A DNA stretch of 64,000 nt from Maylandia zebra (GCF_041146795.1 NC_135173.1:55120365-55184364); one strand, 5' to 3'. Shown: positions 1 to 12,076, numbered from the stretch's first letter. Notes: generated from the letters alone by a model not told the origin. Made by a program: numbers and translations.

Positions 1-212
1 TGTCAGTATTTAACTGGATATAAAGAGAAGTTTTGAATGATCCAGCATACTTCAAACAGGACATTGCTTTCCACTTGCTGTCCTGTGGATAAAGCTCTTG
101 TTATTGCATACTTTTTCGTTCAGGTCCTTTGGTCACCTTGTGGATTTCACTTATTTTCAGACACTACTGATCATGTCTCTAGAAATCATCTTCAGCACCT
201 AATCTTTTGAAG

Positions 213-3200
213 TCACTGACCCCTATTCCTTAACGTAAGTCGCAGAATATAACTGAGAAGATTTTCACGAGTGTCTCTTTTTTGTCTCTCTGCGGGAACG
301 CCACTCTTGTAGTGAGGGTAAAAATTGTTTTGAACTCTTTTGAGAACTCCATCAAAATAATAGAAGTGTTCGTTTTCTTCATCATTACGTCGGCTGTTGT
401 CATCGTCTCTGATAGGGTCTGTCTGCAGTTCACCTGGAACCATAGGATGCCTTGAAGCAAACATCTTTGTTCCTCCGAGTCTCTCTTTGCAGTGTTTCCA
501 GCCAGCTTTCGTGCGATGTATTAAACCTGTGCAGAGCGGCACAGTGTCCCCTGAAATCTGTTGAGAAGATCTTTCATCAGCACCGTCATTGTTGTTCATC
601 GTGTTATACTCAAAACAAAATGAATGCCCAAAATAGTGAGTTTAAGACATTTGAGTACATGTAAATTTTCGATGCAACGTTATTACATAAGTACAATGTA
701 AAATCTTAAATATAATTCAATCCAGTCAAATTAAATTCACTTGACTGATATACATTCAGTTTATACAAACCACATTTTCCTCAATGATTAATTATTTAAA
801 TAAATAAATCTTTCAGTTGCATTTTACTCAAAACTATTACTTACAACTTTATCAGGGCTAATAATCATTTTTGGCCAAGTATTTTCCAACCCCATTTTTT
901 TCTTTCAAAGGTAAACATTTACTTGGAAAATACTATATAATGCAATAAGCTATCTATTTGATGGCCTTCCTGTCCTGAAGGCTCACCTATCACTTCATTG
1001 CACTGCAAACCAAAATAAATTTGCAGGCCTTAAAAAATTTATGCAACTGAATGCCTTATTTTTCTTAAGTTGTAGAACTTAAAAGTTGAAATACTGTTGG
1101 ATTAGTATGTTTAAGTACTATAATCGCAATTTTTTTTTAGTTAAGGTTACTTAGTATTCGTTCACCTCTCAAATTGGATTAACTCTAACTTTTCATTTCT
1201 GCAAATATCTGTGAATAAAATCATCATTAACCCATCAACCCACTGCACCCCTGGTGTCACTGCTTCCTCTGGCATGGAAGTAAATAAAACAAATTCTCAG
1301 CCTCTAAAAAAAATAATAATAATTGAGCAACTCAGTACGAGATGTCGGGGGGACGACAGTAAAAGCCAACATTAATAGTTAATGGTTAAAAATAGTTAAC
1401 CCTTGAACTCAAATGATTTGTTGAGTTATTAAGACATTGTTTTCTCCTGAAAAACCTGATGTTTACAATCAAACTCATGAGGCCCTATGTGAGCAATAAA
1501 TTGCACAAAAATATCAGATGTAGCAAAAACAATACAAATTAAAACGTATTTGCAATTCTAGAAATTTTTCTTTGTTTAATTACTTCATGGTTCAGGCATT
1601 ACAGTGTTAATCAAAAATCAAAAGGGCGAATATCTCATAGGAACTCAAAATATTTCAATTGGTTGGATTTGAAAAGAAAAGGAAATTTCAACCCCAAAAT
1701 TTGGGTTTAAAATGATTGTTTTCAACATTTCTGTTTTAATATAGTATTTCATTACTCATGAAATGTAACTAATTTAAATGATAGTTATATGAATCTAACA
1801 GTCAAACGGGACATATACTTCCGCAAACATTCAACTATTTATTTAATTGAATCTTGAAGAAATACTTACTTTTGCATGCTTGTGTGTGGGCTCCACTCGT
1901 GGATGATTTTGATCTTCCTTTCTTTCAGTTTCTGTCCTGCTTTTTAAAGCTTCTTCTTCACTCTGTGCGTCTTTCAGAAATTTGGTTCGATTTTCTAGGA
2001 CGTCTTCTCTCATCCTGAGGCTCGAGAATGGCTTCACGGTCGTTGCTTGCGTAGTTTCTGTTTCATTCTTCAAAAATCCTGGCTCAGTGTGTGCCTCGGG
2101 CTCTGGACTCGCTCCAGTTGTTGGTCTCCTCTCTGCGCTCGGCTGTCCATCATCTTTGTGTGTGCTGCTTTGAGTGATGACTTCCGTACTTATTGTTGTG
2201 TCTTTAATCTTTGTGTTTGCTGTAGTTGTGTCTGTTATGTGTTCTGTTGTTATCATTTTGAGCGGGCGAGGTGAGGGTACGACTGTCTCCTCTGGTTTCA
2301 GATTTCCTTCGTGTTCAGTGTGGTTTATTCTTGTTGTTTCATCGTATATATTAGTTGTTTGTGAGTTCTCTGGTTTTTCTGTGGTTTCCTTGACTTGTTC
2401 CTTTATAGTTTTTCCACGTTTCACTGCTTTCCTATCTAAGCTCTCTATTACGAAGATTTCTAATAAACATATTCTTCCTTTCAAACATTTACATTTTGAG
2501 TCGTATTGTTTAATAGCGATGTCCTTTAAAGCTTTAGTGATGGGTGGCAGGTCACCCAGCTCAGGAATATTCACTTTCCATCTAAAGTCTGTGTTGGAAA
2601 TAAGCTTTCTTTCAGATCTTGGATCCGTTTGTATCTCCATCACTGCTTCTGGCAGGAAAAACATGATTAAGGCTTCTTCTCCCACATCAGACAGCATTTG
2701 TTTTTCATTGAAATCATGAATATCTGTTTTATGCGTGGAGCGTGTTCGTAGGACGTATGCAAATCTCTTTTGGTTTCCATTTTCCATAGGATTCATATTT
2801 TGTTCTGCTTTACTCTCTCCTACTGGGTGTCTGAGCTCTGGTTGTTTTGTGATCATTTTCCAGCTAAATAATTCATTATTATCATCCTGAGTGGGCCTCG
2901 TCTTATTCAGTGGTCTATTTCTGAATCCTTTCTTCTCCTTCGATACTAAGAGGGGTTGCCTCGTAACATCAAATCCACCATCATCCACACCAGATGCTGC
3001 TTTTAAAGAAAGTTGTTTCTGAAAACTTCTTTGGTTAGTGGAGTCTTCATTCAAGTTCAAAAGTTGCTTTTGCTTCACTAGAATGTTTTCATGTCCTTGT
3101 GTCTTTAACTGTGACACATCTGACGTTTTCCTTGAAGAGGTGCCAGAGTGCAGAGTAGCTGCATGGAAAATGTCACGTTGACCGACTGAAGCTCTCAGAG

Positions 3201-5959
3201 ATCCTCTTTGATTGTGCTGCATGAGAATTTTAATGTCCTTTGGTGCATTTAGTTTTGTCTGTAGTGGTTCAGACTCTTCCTTTGAGGTCCTCCTGATGTT
3301 CATTTCTGCAATTTCACTAAGTTTTGGACAGCAGGAAACAATCATAATTGTAGTCACACAGATTTGCTCCATCTGCATTTTCTGCAAATGAGCAGTGACG
3401 GTGGCTGCCCAGCCCTCGGGTTTCTCCAGTAAGAGAGCCTGAAGGTTTTGTCCTGAGACAATGGAGCGGTGGAGCACTAACAATGAAGGTCTAGAATCAG
3501 GGCTATCTTTAATTATATCCATGGCAATGTGACTGGTTTGACTAACAGTCTTAGTTCTTGGAGTATCGCTAATATGAAACAGGGCTGTGTTTGACTTCAT
3601 CGTGAAAGCTGGAACAAGTTTTCTTTCACCACAATGAAGAATGGCCTAAAGTGACAAGAGAGGAAGACTGAATTAGTTATAAAAATGTTTCCAGATAAAT
3701 GCGTGAGCCATAAAAACAACTTCCATCACCATGACTGCAGTCCAGATGGAAATATCCATCTTGGAGACTTGGACACTTTGGGCACTTGTTCTTCTGAATG
3801 AGACTTTGTTAGTGAGGGGCAACTCTGACAGACCGCAAACACTGCACACGCATAGAACAATTACCATGTCGGATCAAATAAGACTTGAAAATGTAAGCTG
3901 CTCAAAAAAGTAACACTTTTTGATCAGAGTATAGCATTAAGACAGTACATACGTAGCAGAGGGGGTTGTTGTTTCAGCTGCTTTTGGAGTTAATGAAACA
4001 GATGCACTAAAGGGGCAACAATGACACAACCCCCAACACAGGAATGGTTTTACAGACGGAAGCCACTGACATTTTTTTCCTTTTCATCTTTTCCAACAGT
4101 TTTTTCTCTAGTTTTGCATTTGGCCAGGGTCAGTGTCACTACTGGTAGCATGACGCGATACCTGGACCCTACAGGGGTTGCACAGGTAGTCCTAATCATC
4201 CAGGATGGCTCATGAGTATGTGCCACTGCCAGAATGTTTGCTGTCTTTTTTACTTTGATTTCTGAGGTGTCTTTGAAGTCAACCCTCACTAGTTTGATTA
4301 TTTTCTTTTCCAACAAACTGTCATGGGCTTGTTGTGTGGCAGTCAGTGAGAGGACCAAAAATAAAGGACCTGGCAGACAGGCTTAACTTAAGGCAAATGG
4401 CTGATTGAACAATATAAGAAGCAGAGCTGAACTGGAGTAAACTAACTGAAACCACAAACCTTGAGTAACAGACATGACAAGGAACAGATGAAAACTAAGG
4501 ACCTAATTACACAGGATCACGAGAAGATGGGCAACAGGTGGAAAACACAGCTGAAACAAAATCTGACTGACCAAACAGAGGAAGCAAAGTTAAACGTAAT
4601 GCACATGAGACTAGGGACTGTCAAAATAAAACAGGAAGTAACAAGCACTCAGAGAGTCACGTGACATGCCAAAACATGTAAACTTGACACTTGGACAGGG
4701 GAAAATAGATATGGAAACAGATGACAGACCGGGGAGAGAAAACAGACTGGACCAAGTCCATAACAGCATAGAAATCTACCATGATTTTTTTCCTCACTGA
4801 GATCTGCTTTCTTTACCATAAAGTGCATTTGTGTTTTTTGCAGCACTGCAAACACACAAATATGCTCCAAGCACACGCCCGACTGTGCAGCACATCCATT
4901 GTTAACTGAGCAAGTAGAGGGAGAACAACTGTTCGAACTGTTCTTCCATGAAATCTATTTTTAATATGCCTGTTTAACCCAGTTGGTCACAAATTGTGGG
5001 GCAGGCCCCACTGGTGGGTTAGATGGAGCACACATAAGGAGGCAAAAAATATTAAATAAGATTAATTAAATTTGAAGGGGAAATAAACCAACAAGCATTT
5101 ATTTATGTAAACCTCAGTTTGGAACATTTTTATTGTAAATGGTCGAGTGGCGTTACGAGTAAAATTTTGACATCTGAAGTGGGGCACACGTCTTCTATTT
5201 GATAAATGTGCAGATTCTCTGGAGTAAATATTAAAATCACATGCTGAGACTGTCACGGTGTCACGCTTAGTTAAAAGCATTACCCGAAAAGGCTTTTTCT
5301 CTCTAATAAATATTGTTATCTGGCACAAAAACACGCCACATGTCAGATATTCTTATTATCAGCAGCATGAAATGGGTGTAAAAATAAAGCAGCTTGTGAC
5401 TGAGTCATCAGCTTCGTGCTTTTTAGGTAGTGTAATGTGGGAGACTCTTGGCTGCTTTGCAAAATGTGACATTCCCACCTGGTATGCTGATAATTCATGC
5501 ACAGAGGAGCAGCATAAGAGGGAACATGTATAAATTAAAAACAAATACAGTTGATGGTGGGAGTAGTTTTCCTAATGAAGAACAAGACATAAAAAGGAAA
5601 CCTTTTTTTAACAGCATTACTGAATAAAATAAGCATACCAATACAGGAATCTGGTCCCTTTGCATTATTCTTCTCAAGTCTTTGAAAGACAGAGTGTGTC
5701 CATGGTCACTGTGGACTGTGAACGGCCAGCAGAAGGAGTAGCTCCTCTGTTTGTGTAGCAAAACAGCATACATGTAGTTTCTTTTGAAGCATGTAGACTC
5801 AGTTTGGCTCCGAAGTATCTTCAGCCCTTTGGGAGCCATCTGTCCACCGAGGATCAGTTTTCTGCACAAAGTCCAGCTGAAGTAATCCATAACCCAGTTC
5901 CCGTCTCCTGGGGGAGTCAGGTCAGAGACGAGCAGAGACAGCAGCAGCCAGGGCCTCAT
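213..5959 (-). CDS. Uncharacterised three-exon gene, predicted secreted Thr-rich protein (~830 aa)
   Basis: I do not recognise this family. Three minus-strand exons join in phase 0. Exon 1 (5959-5639, 107 codons) starts at an ATG followed by MRPWLLLSLLVS, a probable signal peptide, then a Cys-containing region; its donor is GTATGC. Exon 2 (3645-1870, 592 codons) follows a pyrimidine-rich tract ending in TTTAG, and ends at a good GTAAGT donor. Exon 3 (608-213, 132 codons including stop) follows TTTTGAG. Exon 2 has an N-terminal half with scattered cysteines, a CKC...C cluster, then a Thr/Ser/Glu-rich stretch with N-glycosylation sequons (NHT, NET, NRT), which suggests a secreted or matrix mucin-like protein. 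Exon 3 is charged and contains RQKR, a furin-type site. No membrane segment is visible near the C-terminus. I saw no clear poly(A) signal downstream, so the 3'UTR may leave the window. Extra exons could lie in the 2 kb first intron. The long open exon is convincing; the joins are inference. Confidence 0.6.
609..1869 (-). other. Second intron of the unknown minus-strand gene
   Basis: AT-rich sequence between a GTAAGT donor at 1869 and an AG acceptor at 609 (minus strand). I see no ORF of note and no repeat I can name; only short A/T homopolymers. Confidence 0.45.
3646..5638 (-). other. First intron of the unknown minus-strand gene
   Basis: About 2 kb between the signal-peptide exon and the large exon. 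It contains short ORFs on both strands but none with clear coding character. A small additional phase-0 exon cannot be excluded without transcripts. Confidence 0.4.
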
Positions 5960-7632
5960 TGTGCTGAAAATAAGTGCTGGAAGGCAGCCTGAAGCCAGCA
6001 GTTATGCTTTTATCTTTCCTGCATTTCTCTACTTTGTGTATGCAAAACACAGAGCAAATAAAAGATTCTGTTCTGTCTCTAACAATAGGCTGTAATTACA
6101 CAAAGGCAAGTTTTCATCGTCTCACACTTGTAGAAGTGTCAGGTTATTAAACCTTAGTGGAAACTGTAAGCAGTTCTGTAGTTTCACAAATAAAGTGGTG
6201 CTGGCTATTTTTGCATATATGCACTCAGATAGATGTAATACTCTTTGTTATATGTATCGTTATATCTACCACATTGCAGCAATAGAGGTCTGAGGATAAG
6301 TCTGTTATTCTAGATTTCTTCCAGTGTTCAAAGCCCACTGTGAAGTAAACCTACTGTTTATTTCTCTGCATCTAAGACCTGACAGAACTAATTCCTGTGC
6401 AGTGCCAGCCTACATCGTTCTCCTACTTTCGTCATTCTACTTTTGGACTAGACTAAAATGTTAAGTGGAACTTGTGATTGCTATTGCATAATTGTCGTTT
6501 AGTTTACATTTTTCACATAAAAAAAGCTGAAAAAGCTTTTTTTTTGTATGTGCCACTTTAGTCTTGGATTATGAAAACATTACACCCGGTGCTTCTAATC
6601 TTTAAAAGCATACAGTACGTTACCTCATGTTCATGTCTTTTCATCTTTTTGCATATTATCAGACTTTGTCCGTAAGACACGCACAGCTCAGGTGAGCAGC
6701 TACAGTAACAGCTCATTATTGTCACCTGTCCTTCACTGAATCAGCAGGTAAGAACTCAGTCTATATTTGATTTGCTTAAGAAACTGCAGAGGATAGCTTA
6801 TTTTGGTGCCTAAATTGAAAGCACTTGAGCATTTTTAAATGTATGAAGTTAAAACAGTTAAAGCATTCCTGGCTGTCATACCAGAGATAGTGAAATAAGC
6901 GTAAGTGAAGAGACATATCATAGAGACTCAGAGTGCAATAAAGAACTACAGTTAGAATAATTGTCAAACTGTTATGTTTAAACAGTTATTGTGAAAGGAA
7001 AAAAAATATTATTATATCCATCTTAATAAGGTCACATAGATGTGCAAATTTTGATAGACTTAGGGTTAGGTTTTTTTTTTTTTTTCTTGTAAGCTAGTAA
7101 GGGAGAACAGTCTTTATTGTGTTTATATTGGTAAAATAAAAAGAGGAGAGCATCAGTCATGGATGTCACAATGAATAAAGATGTAAAAATGTCAAGATTA
7201 ATCCACTCCATAATACCAACAATACTAAAATGTCATTACCTAGTGCTTCAGTTACTTAGAGCATAATATTTTATTAGGTTCCTGTAAGAACTTGACCTAT
7301 TTCTGGTGTGTCTATCTTTAATTATGTGTAGGCAAATATAATTACATTCTAATTTCGAATAAAATACATTTAAATTCTGTTTAATTACAGGGGAATTGTG
7401 GTCTTGGTCATGGGACATATTGTGAAGTGTTAAAGTATTATGAAGTTTTTGATCACAAGCTTAATTTGTTTAAAAAAAACATATTTAGGAACAAAAATGA
7501 AATATAAAGAATGAAATATGGATCAATACTCCCCACACATGTGGGTTTTTAGATAATGAGATGCTCAGAATTTAAGCAATATGTCTGTCTCAGCTTCCAC
7601 TCAGCCTCCTGACTAATCACACCTTTGGAAAA
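5960..7632. other. Intergenic region, promoter side of the unknown gene
   Basis: AT-rich, no recognisable gene. On the minus strand a TATA-like GATAAAAG lies about 50 bases upstream of the unknown gene's ATG, near 6010. A near-perfect inverted repeat sits at 6514-6552. Confidence 0.4.
6514..6552. repeat. Short A/T-rich inverted repeat (hairpin)
   Basis: The arms CACATA(A)nGCT at 6514-6528 and AGCT(T)nGTATGTG at 6534-6552 can pair across a loop of about 5 bases. It may be a remnant of a small inverted-repeat element; no function can be assigned. Confidence 0.5.
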
Positions 7633-7974
7633 ATGGGCAACATCAGCACTGCGTGTCAGTTGAGCAACAACAGCAAGAGGAACGTTCGAGTGTTCATCAC
7701 AGGGAAGGCTGTGGAGATTGATGCCTTCATCGTTTCCCAGTCTGATGACGATGCCGATAAGGAGACGACCCCCTCCGTGGTGAAGTTCACCTTCAAGAAA
7801 GACATCGACTGCATCCGTGTGCTGGCATCCGAGACCAAGGAGGTGCCCTGGAGCCCTCAGCACTTTCTGTCTGTCCTCGTGGAGGATGAAGACGATGAAA
7901 AAATTTGTTCTAAACAAATCATTCTAAGCAAGGCGTTGAGCGCTCCGGTCGCCGTGCTGCTTTATGACGTGTAG
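7633..7974 (+). CDS. Small intronless ORF, 113 aa, possible N-myristoylated protein
   Basis: I do not recognise this protein. It starts MGNISTAC, which fits the N-myristoylation pattern (Gly2, Thr6) with a nearby Cys8 that could be palmitoylated. The rest alternates hydrophobic and charged residues like a small beta-rich domain, with an acidic VEDEDDEK patch near residues 87-94. It ends ...VLLYDV. Support for coding: GC-rich third positions (CTG, GTG, ATC, GAC) within AT-rich surroundings, an adequate start context (A at -3, G at +4), and an AATAAA at 8060-8065, about 85 bases after the stop. An upstream exon or UTR could join at an AG just before 7590. The lack of introns could mean a retrogene or a member of a fish-specific single-exon family. 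Function is unknown. Confidence 0.55.
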   Translation: MGNISTACQLSNNSKRNVRVFITGKAVEIDAFIVSQSDDDADKETTPSVVKFTFKKDIDCIRVLASETKEVPWSPQHFLSVLVEDEDDEKICSKQIILSKALSAPVAVLLYDV

Positions 7975-8059
7975 ACTTCTATTCATTACCGTCTGCACGC
8001 ATACAGATAATGGCTTAAATGCAGAATTGTCATGTTGTTGTCACAAGAAAGTCAAATTG

Positions 8060-8065
8060 AATAAA
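8060..8065 (+). terminator. Poly(A) signal AATAAA after the 113-aa ORF
   Basis: AATAAA lies about 85 bases downstream of the stop codon; a second one follows near 8111. Spacing fits a short 3'UTR. Confidence 0.5.
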
Positions 8066-8124
8066 GAAAATATCAAATTCTGCTGTTAACACGTCTCTTG
8101 TGATGCCTTCAATAAAAATGCCAC

Positions 8125-8980
8125 TCAGCTTCATACTCTTCTGGCCTTTTGTCATTGCAAAGGAAGATGAGCTCATTTTGTGTCAGTCTGCTTGCATGAC
8201 TGGTCCTCTGTGATCATCTGCTTCAGTCCAAGCCGCAGGATCGTTTCTACACTGCAAAGGCTTTATTCATTTTGGAGTCCCATGCTAATTAAAATGGCAT
8301 GTCACACACTCTGTCACAGTCATATTGGTTTTTTTTAATTTGTTTCAGTGAACAAGTTCAAGTTCTAAAAGTGCACAAATATCAACATGTTTTAGATGCT
8401 GGGTGTTATAAATAACAAGTAGCTCTTGACTGTATACTTGCTTGATGATGCATCATAAATCATTCTCAACTCGAAGACGTTAATTATTGTGCTTGTGATT
8501 TGCTGCAAAGAGAAAACAAAAGTGAGTTCAAATTGTATGGCAACTGATTCGACATCAGTTCATGTGAGTAAAGTGTTCAACTTTACTGAAACAAGTTCTC
8601 AGCCGTGGAGAAGTAATTCCCAGAATGCATTTCCTCCTTATACATTAGGTTACCCAGCAGGCCCAGTCTCTGTTCCTTCCCTCCCTCTCGCTCTGCCCTT
8701 CTCTTTTCCTGTCAGGCTTCCATCATCTCATTGCTGCTTTGTACTGTCTCTTACCTCCATTTTCTGCTGAATTGCTGTCACTCCTGTGATGTCTACTTTC
8801 TACGTTTTGTCCTCTTTTCCTAGTTTCTCTATGGTGTGTGTGGCAGTCAGGGTGCCATTGTCTACCCTGTAGAGGTCTGTGTGTCCCTCCATGGATATGC
8901 CTCTCCAGACAATCACTGAGCATGGACGCGCTTGTTTTGTTTTTTTAAAGGTTCCTTCATGTAATGATCTGCTAGAGGGT
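8125..8980. other. Intergenic, no gene seen
   Basis: Mostly AT-rich, becoming C-rich after 8660. The open frames here look like chance ORFs at the edge of the GC-rich block that follows. Confidence 0.4.
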
Positions 8981-10890
8981 GTGGGGGGGCCACAGCCCCG
9001 TCCTCCAGGGCATGAAGCAGGTATGGAGGAGATCAAAACTCCAGACATCCAGAGGCCCCCAGAACACAAGAGACCAAGGAAGACCAACAGAGGGGCAGCC
9101 GCGCCACTGTCCCAGAAAGAGCTGAGGAGAGTCCCAGATGAGGGCTCACTCAGCAGCCGCGGAGCAGAAGCCAGGGGGAGTTGCAGTGACGCACCCGTGA
9201 GCTCCGCCGGCAGCCAGCCGTGCCTGAGTGACCGAGCCCCAGGCCGAGAGGCCGGGGGCACACCACCTCCGAAGTGGCCCGAGCGAGCCCCAGGCTCCAG
9301 GCCCCGATAAGCGGCCGCCAAGGAGTGAGCCGGTGTGTACCCGGACGCCCACCCCCGGACACAAAGAACCACCAACGCACCGATGTCTGAGGGAGTCCGC
9401 CACTGGCAGGGGAAGTGGTGGTAGGGGGAGATAGGCCTCCAAACCTTGGAGGGCCTGAGATGTCCCCAGAGAGGTGGCGCCTGACACCCAACCTGACATA
9501 TAGACACAGACATACAGGCACACACATATACAAACATCCATTCCCACCCTCATGCTCTCATATGCACTTACTCCACACTCAACCAACGTGGAGACAGACA
9601 TAAAGAAACGCTGTACACACGATCACACTCCCCAAGTGTACTCTACAAACCGGGTCTAGGTACCCTTGCCCCTGGAGGGGGGAACTGCACCCAGACCCAG
9701 GTGGTGTTTCCCTTTTCCCTGCGGTGGGGGGAGGCAGACCGCCCCGACTCCGCAGCAGCAGGGAGGCCCCACACTCCAGACCGCAGTCGGACGGCCAACT
9801 CCTCCTCCTAGCCCCCCCGCTCCAGCAGGCCGCAGAGAACGGGGGTGAGAGAAGACTCCAAACCTCCCTCCACCCGCTCATTGTAGTGTTGATGCATGTG
9901 TGTTCTAAGGTGCATTTAAAACCCAGGAGGGCTTGGAGCTACCTGCCAGAGAGCAGCAGGTAAGCGCATGGTCCCTCCTGTTAGCCCTCAATGTCTACGT
10001 GTATTTAAAATTGAGAGGTGGGCAACGACGCCAGGGGTGGGGTGTACACCCTGATGGTACTTTGGATTCCGTGTATCGTGCCCACCCCCAAGATCCTATA
10101 TGTATGTGTAATGAGAGTGTGAGTAATGTGAATGTCTACGTTGTGGGATAAAATTGAGGCAGAGGCAGCCAGAAGGGGACGGGGGGGGGGGGGGGGGGGG
10201 GGGGGGTAGCCTCCTCTGCACCCTGGTGACATACCCCTACTCCAAGGTCCTGCATATGTGGGTGGTTGTGGTGGAGCGGGAAGAGGGAGGCAGCTGGAGA
10301 TGGGGAGGGAAGGAAGGGAGGGGCAAGTGACCCCTCCCTGGGGCCAGCTCCCCCACTGACCCCAGTAGGCACCCCCATACTCCGCGACCCGCCAGGGAAA
10401 GGGGGCCCAGGCCCATCCAGACCGGGGCCCAGTGCAGCAGCGCCTCCCGGCCCCACAGAGCCCGGGACAGTCCACCCAACCCCACCACAGAGAAAACTGC
10501 ACCCACCCCACCATCCATTCATCTTCCAGACTACATAAGACAATAAACACCCACGCTGAGATCTTCCTCCACCTCTCCTGTATCTCCCCCTCCTGCAGAG
10601 AGAGCTCCTGAAGAGAGGAAAGCTCCTGCAAGATGTGACAATCTCCCCCACCAGTTGAAGAGCCCCCCAGGTGGCTCGATGCACCGGCGGCACCCTGCTC
10701 CAGGGCTGGGCCCCCATGCACCCATCCGCCCACAACCCCGGCAACACACCAACCAGGACCCAAGCCCCCGAGGCCCGGCCCGGGCCCCAGCCCAGAGACG
10801 GAGCTCCCCCAGAACCTCACGCCCATCCCGGACCCACCCATCTGGCATCCTGAAGGAGTTGGACTACCTGTGCAGGTATCTCCTCATTCT
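8981..10890. repeat. GC-rich, C-skewed 1.9 kb block, probably transposon-derived
   Basis: Base composition jumps abruptly from AT-rich to strongly GC-rich, with C much more common than G on the plus strand. Long open frames appear in several frames and on both strands at once (for example 8800-9537 minus and 10005-10841 minus), with low-complexity Pro/Gly/Arg content. That pattern is expected of compositional bias rather than genes. A CA-rich stretch (9500-9590) and a long G run (about 10180-10206) are embedded. The block runs directly into the dispersed 728 bp repeat at 10987, so both may belong to one element. No transposase or RT motif was seen. Confidence 0.5.
10180..10206 (+). repeat. 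Poly-G tract of about 27 bases
   Basis: An uninterrupted run of G within the GC-rich block. It could form a quadruplex and is prone to length error in sequencing. Confidence 0.9.
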
Positions 10891-10986
10891 ATGAGTATTA
10901 ACACTAATCCTAGCCAAAAAAAAGAAAAAAAAACCCGTCAGAAAATATGATGAGGGAAAAATGTCAGTGACCTCCACCTGTAAACC

Positions 10987-11714
10987 CATTCCTGTTTTGG
11001 GGGGTGTCTCATTTTTGCCCCTCTAGTTCTGCTACTGTTACTGTATTTAACACCAAAGTGGCTGAAACTTATTAACAACTGCCTCTTTCTTAACTAACTA
11101 TACTGTCCTGTTCCAGGTCTCACTCACTGTGGGGTCTCCTTTACCAAAGAGTCCTCAGAGTGGCCCCTGTAAATAATCCTACTCTTGCTTACCAACTCCA
11201 AATTCTTGTTGAAGTTCTCATGTTCCTAATAAAGACTATTAAACTTGTGACTGTGTCTGGGTCTTGATGTTCTGGTCTTTATGACTATGGATAATTTGAA
11301 AAGTGGTGGTTCATACAAAATCTTGTATTTGTTTGCAAAAACTAAAGTTCTTTGTCAGTGAACAGTTTATTGAGCTCAAAAGGAAAACTTAATTTGAAAT
11401 TATGTGAAGCAGATCAAACTGGTATGGTCTTTGGTCAGAATAACAGCTGATTTGAAGTGTGTCCTCATCTTTAATTTCCTTGCCTGACGTGATTTCACTG
11501 ACACTGAACGGCCACTGTATCAAAGTCTGTTCTGTATCAACGTGAACATGACTCAGCTGCTTATGTCAATAGCACAAGGTTCTGCAAAACACTGGCTTTT
11601 GCATGAATTGTGATGGTGGAGAGCATTTTTGGTCACACAACTAAAGTAAAAGAAAAATTACTGCAGAGAAGAAAACATGTAACACCAAATAGTGCATAGT
11701 GTGCAAAATGAGCC
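10987..11714 (+). repeat. Dispersed repeat, copy A (728 bp)
   Basis: Nearly identical to 25642-26370 in the same orientation. I counted only about ten differences, most of them near the right end. The shared part starts at CATTCCTGTTTTGG and ends at AAAATGAGCC. A more diverged homologous lead-in (GTTGGACTACCTGT...) precedes both copies, at about 10848 and 25509. It holds no ORF. I judge it part of an interspersed fish element rather than a unique locus. Confidence 0.85.
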
Positions 11715-12076
11715 TAATAACAAAACAGTGCTGAGAATTGTTCGATATCCTTTCACTTCTGTGCCTTATTTTGTTTTCTGTTGACACCACAAGTGTTTCC
11801 ATAAACACAACTGTTGTAACTTTGTCACGCTAAGGCTCTTTAAATATGTTTTGCAATAGTCATAACTAACAGCAGTACACTTGGCAAGTTTGATAACAAT
11901 GGGGAGTATTATTGTGCATGTGAAGATTTACACAGTGAAAGGATGCTGGCATGTTTTGATCTATTCTAAATAAGTGGAGGCAATATACAAGGAAACTTTA
12001 TTCAAATTGTTCACCCTTGCGCTTAGTCATTCATGTTATCTTGTGTCCATAGGAACTCCACAGGACATAAACTCTA

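Noticed and set aside
2174..2719. 181-aa plus-strand ORF
   Set aside because: Shadow of the long minus-strand exon; hydrophobic, Val/Ser/Phe-rich antisense translation of a Thr/Glu-rich frame.
3673..3867. 64-aa minus-strand ORF next to exon 2 of the unknown gene, with a hydrophobic segment
   Set aside because: Ends in a stop before the exon 2 acceptor and has no clear donor, so it does not fit the gene model.
7549..7917. 122-aa minus-strand ORF opposite the 113-aa gene
   Set aside because: Antisense shadow; codon bias and the poly(A) signal support the plus strand.
8800..9537. 245-aa minus-strand ORF in the GC-rich block
   Set aside because: Low-complexity Gly/Ser/Pro/Trp content with competing open frames on both strands; explained by base composition.
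10005..10841. 278-aa minus-strand ORF across the poly-G run
   Set aside because: Contains a homopolymeric Pro stretch from the G run and overlaps other equally long frames; no domain or splice support.
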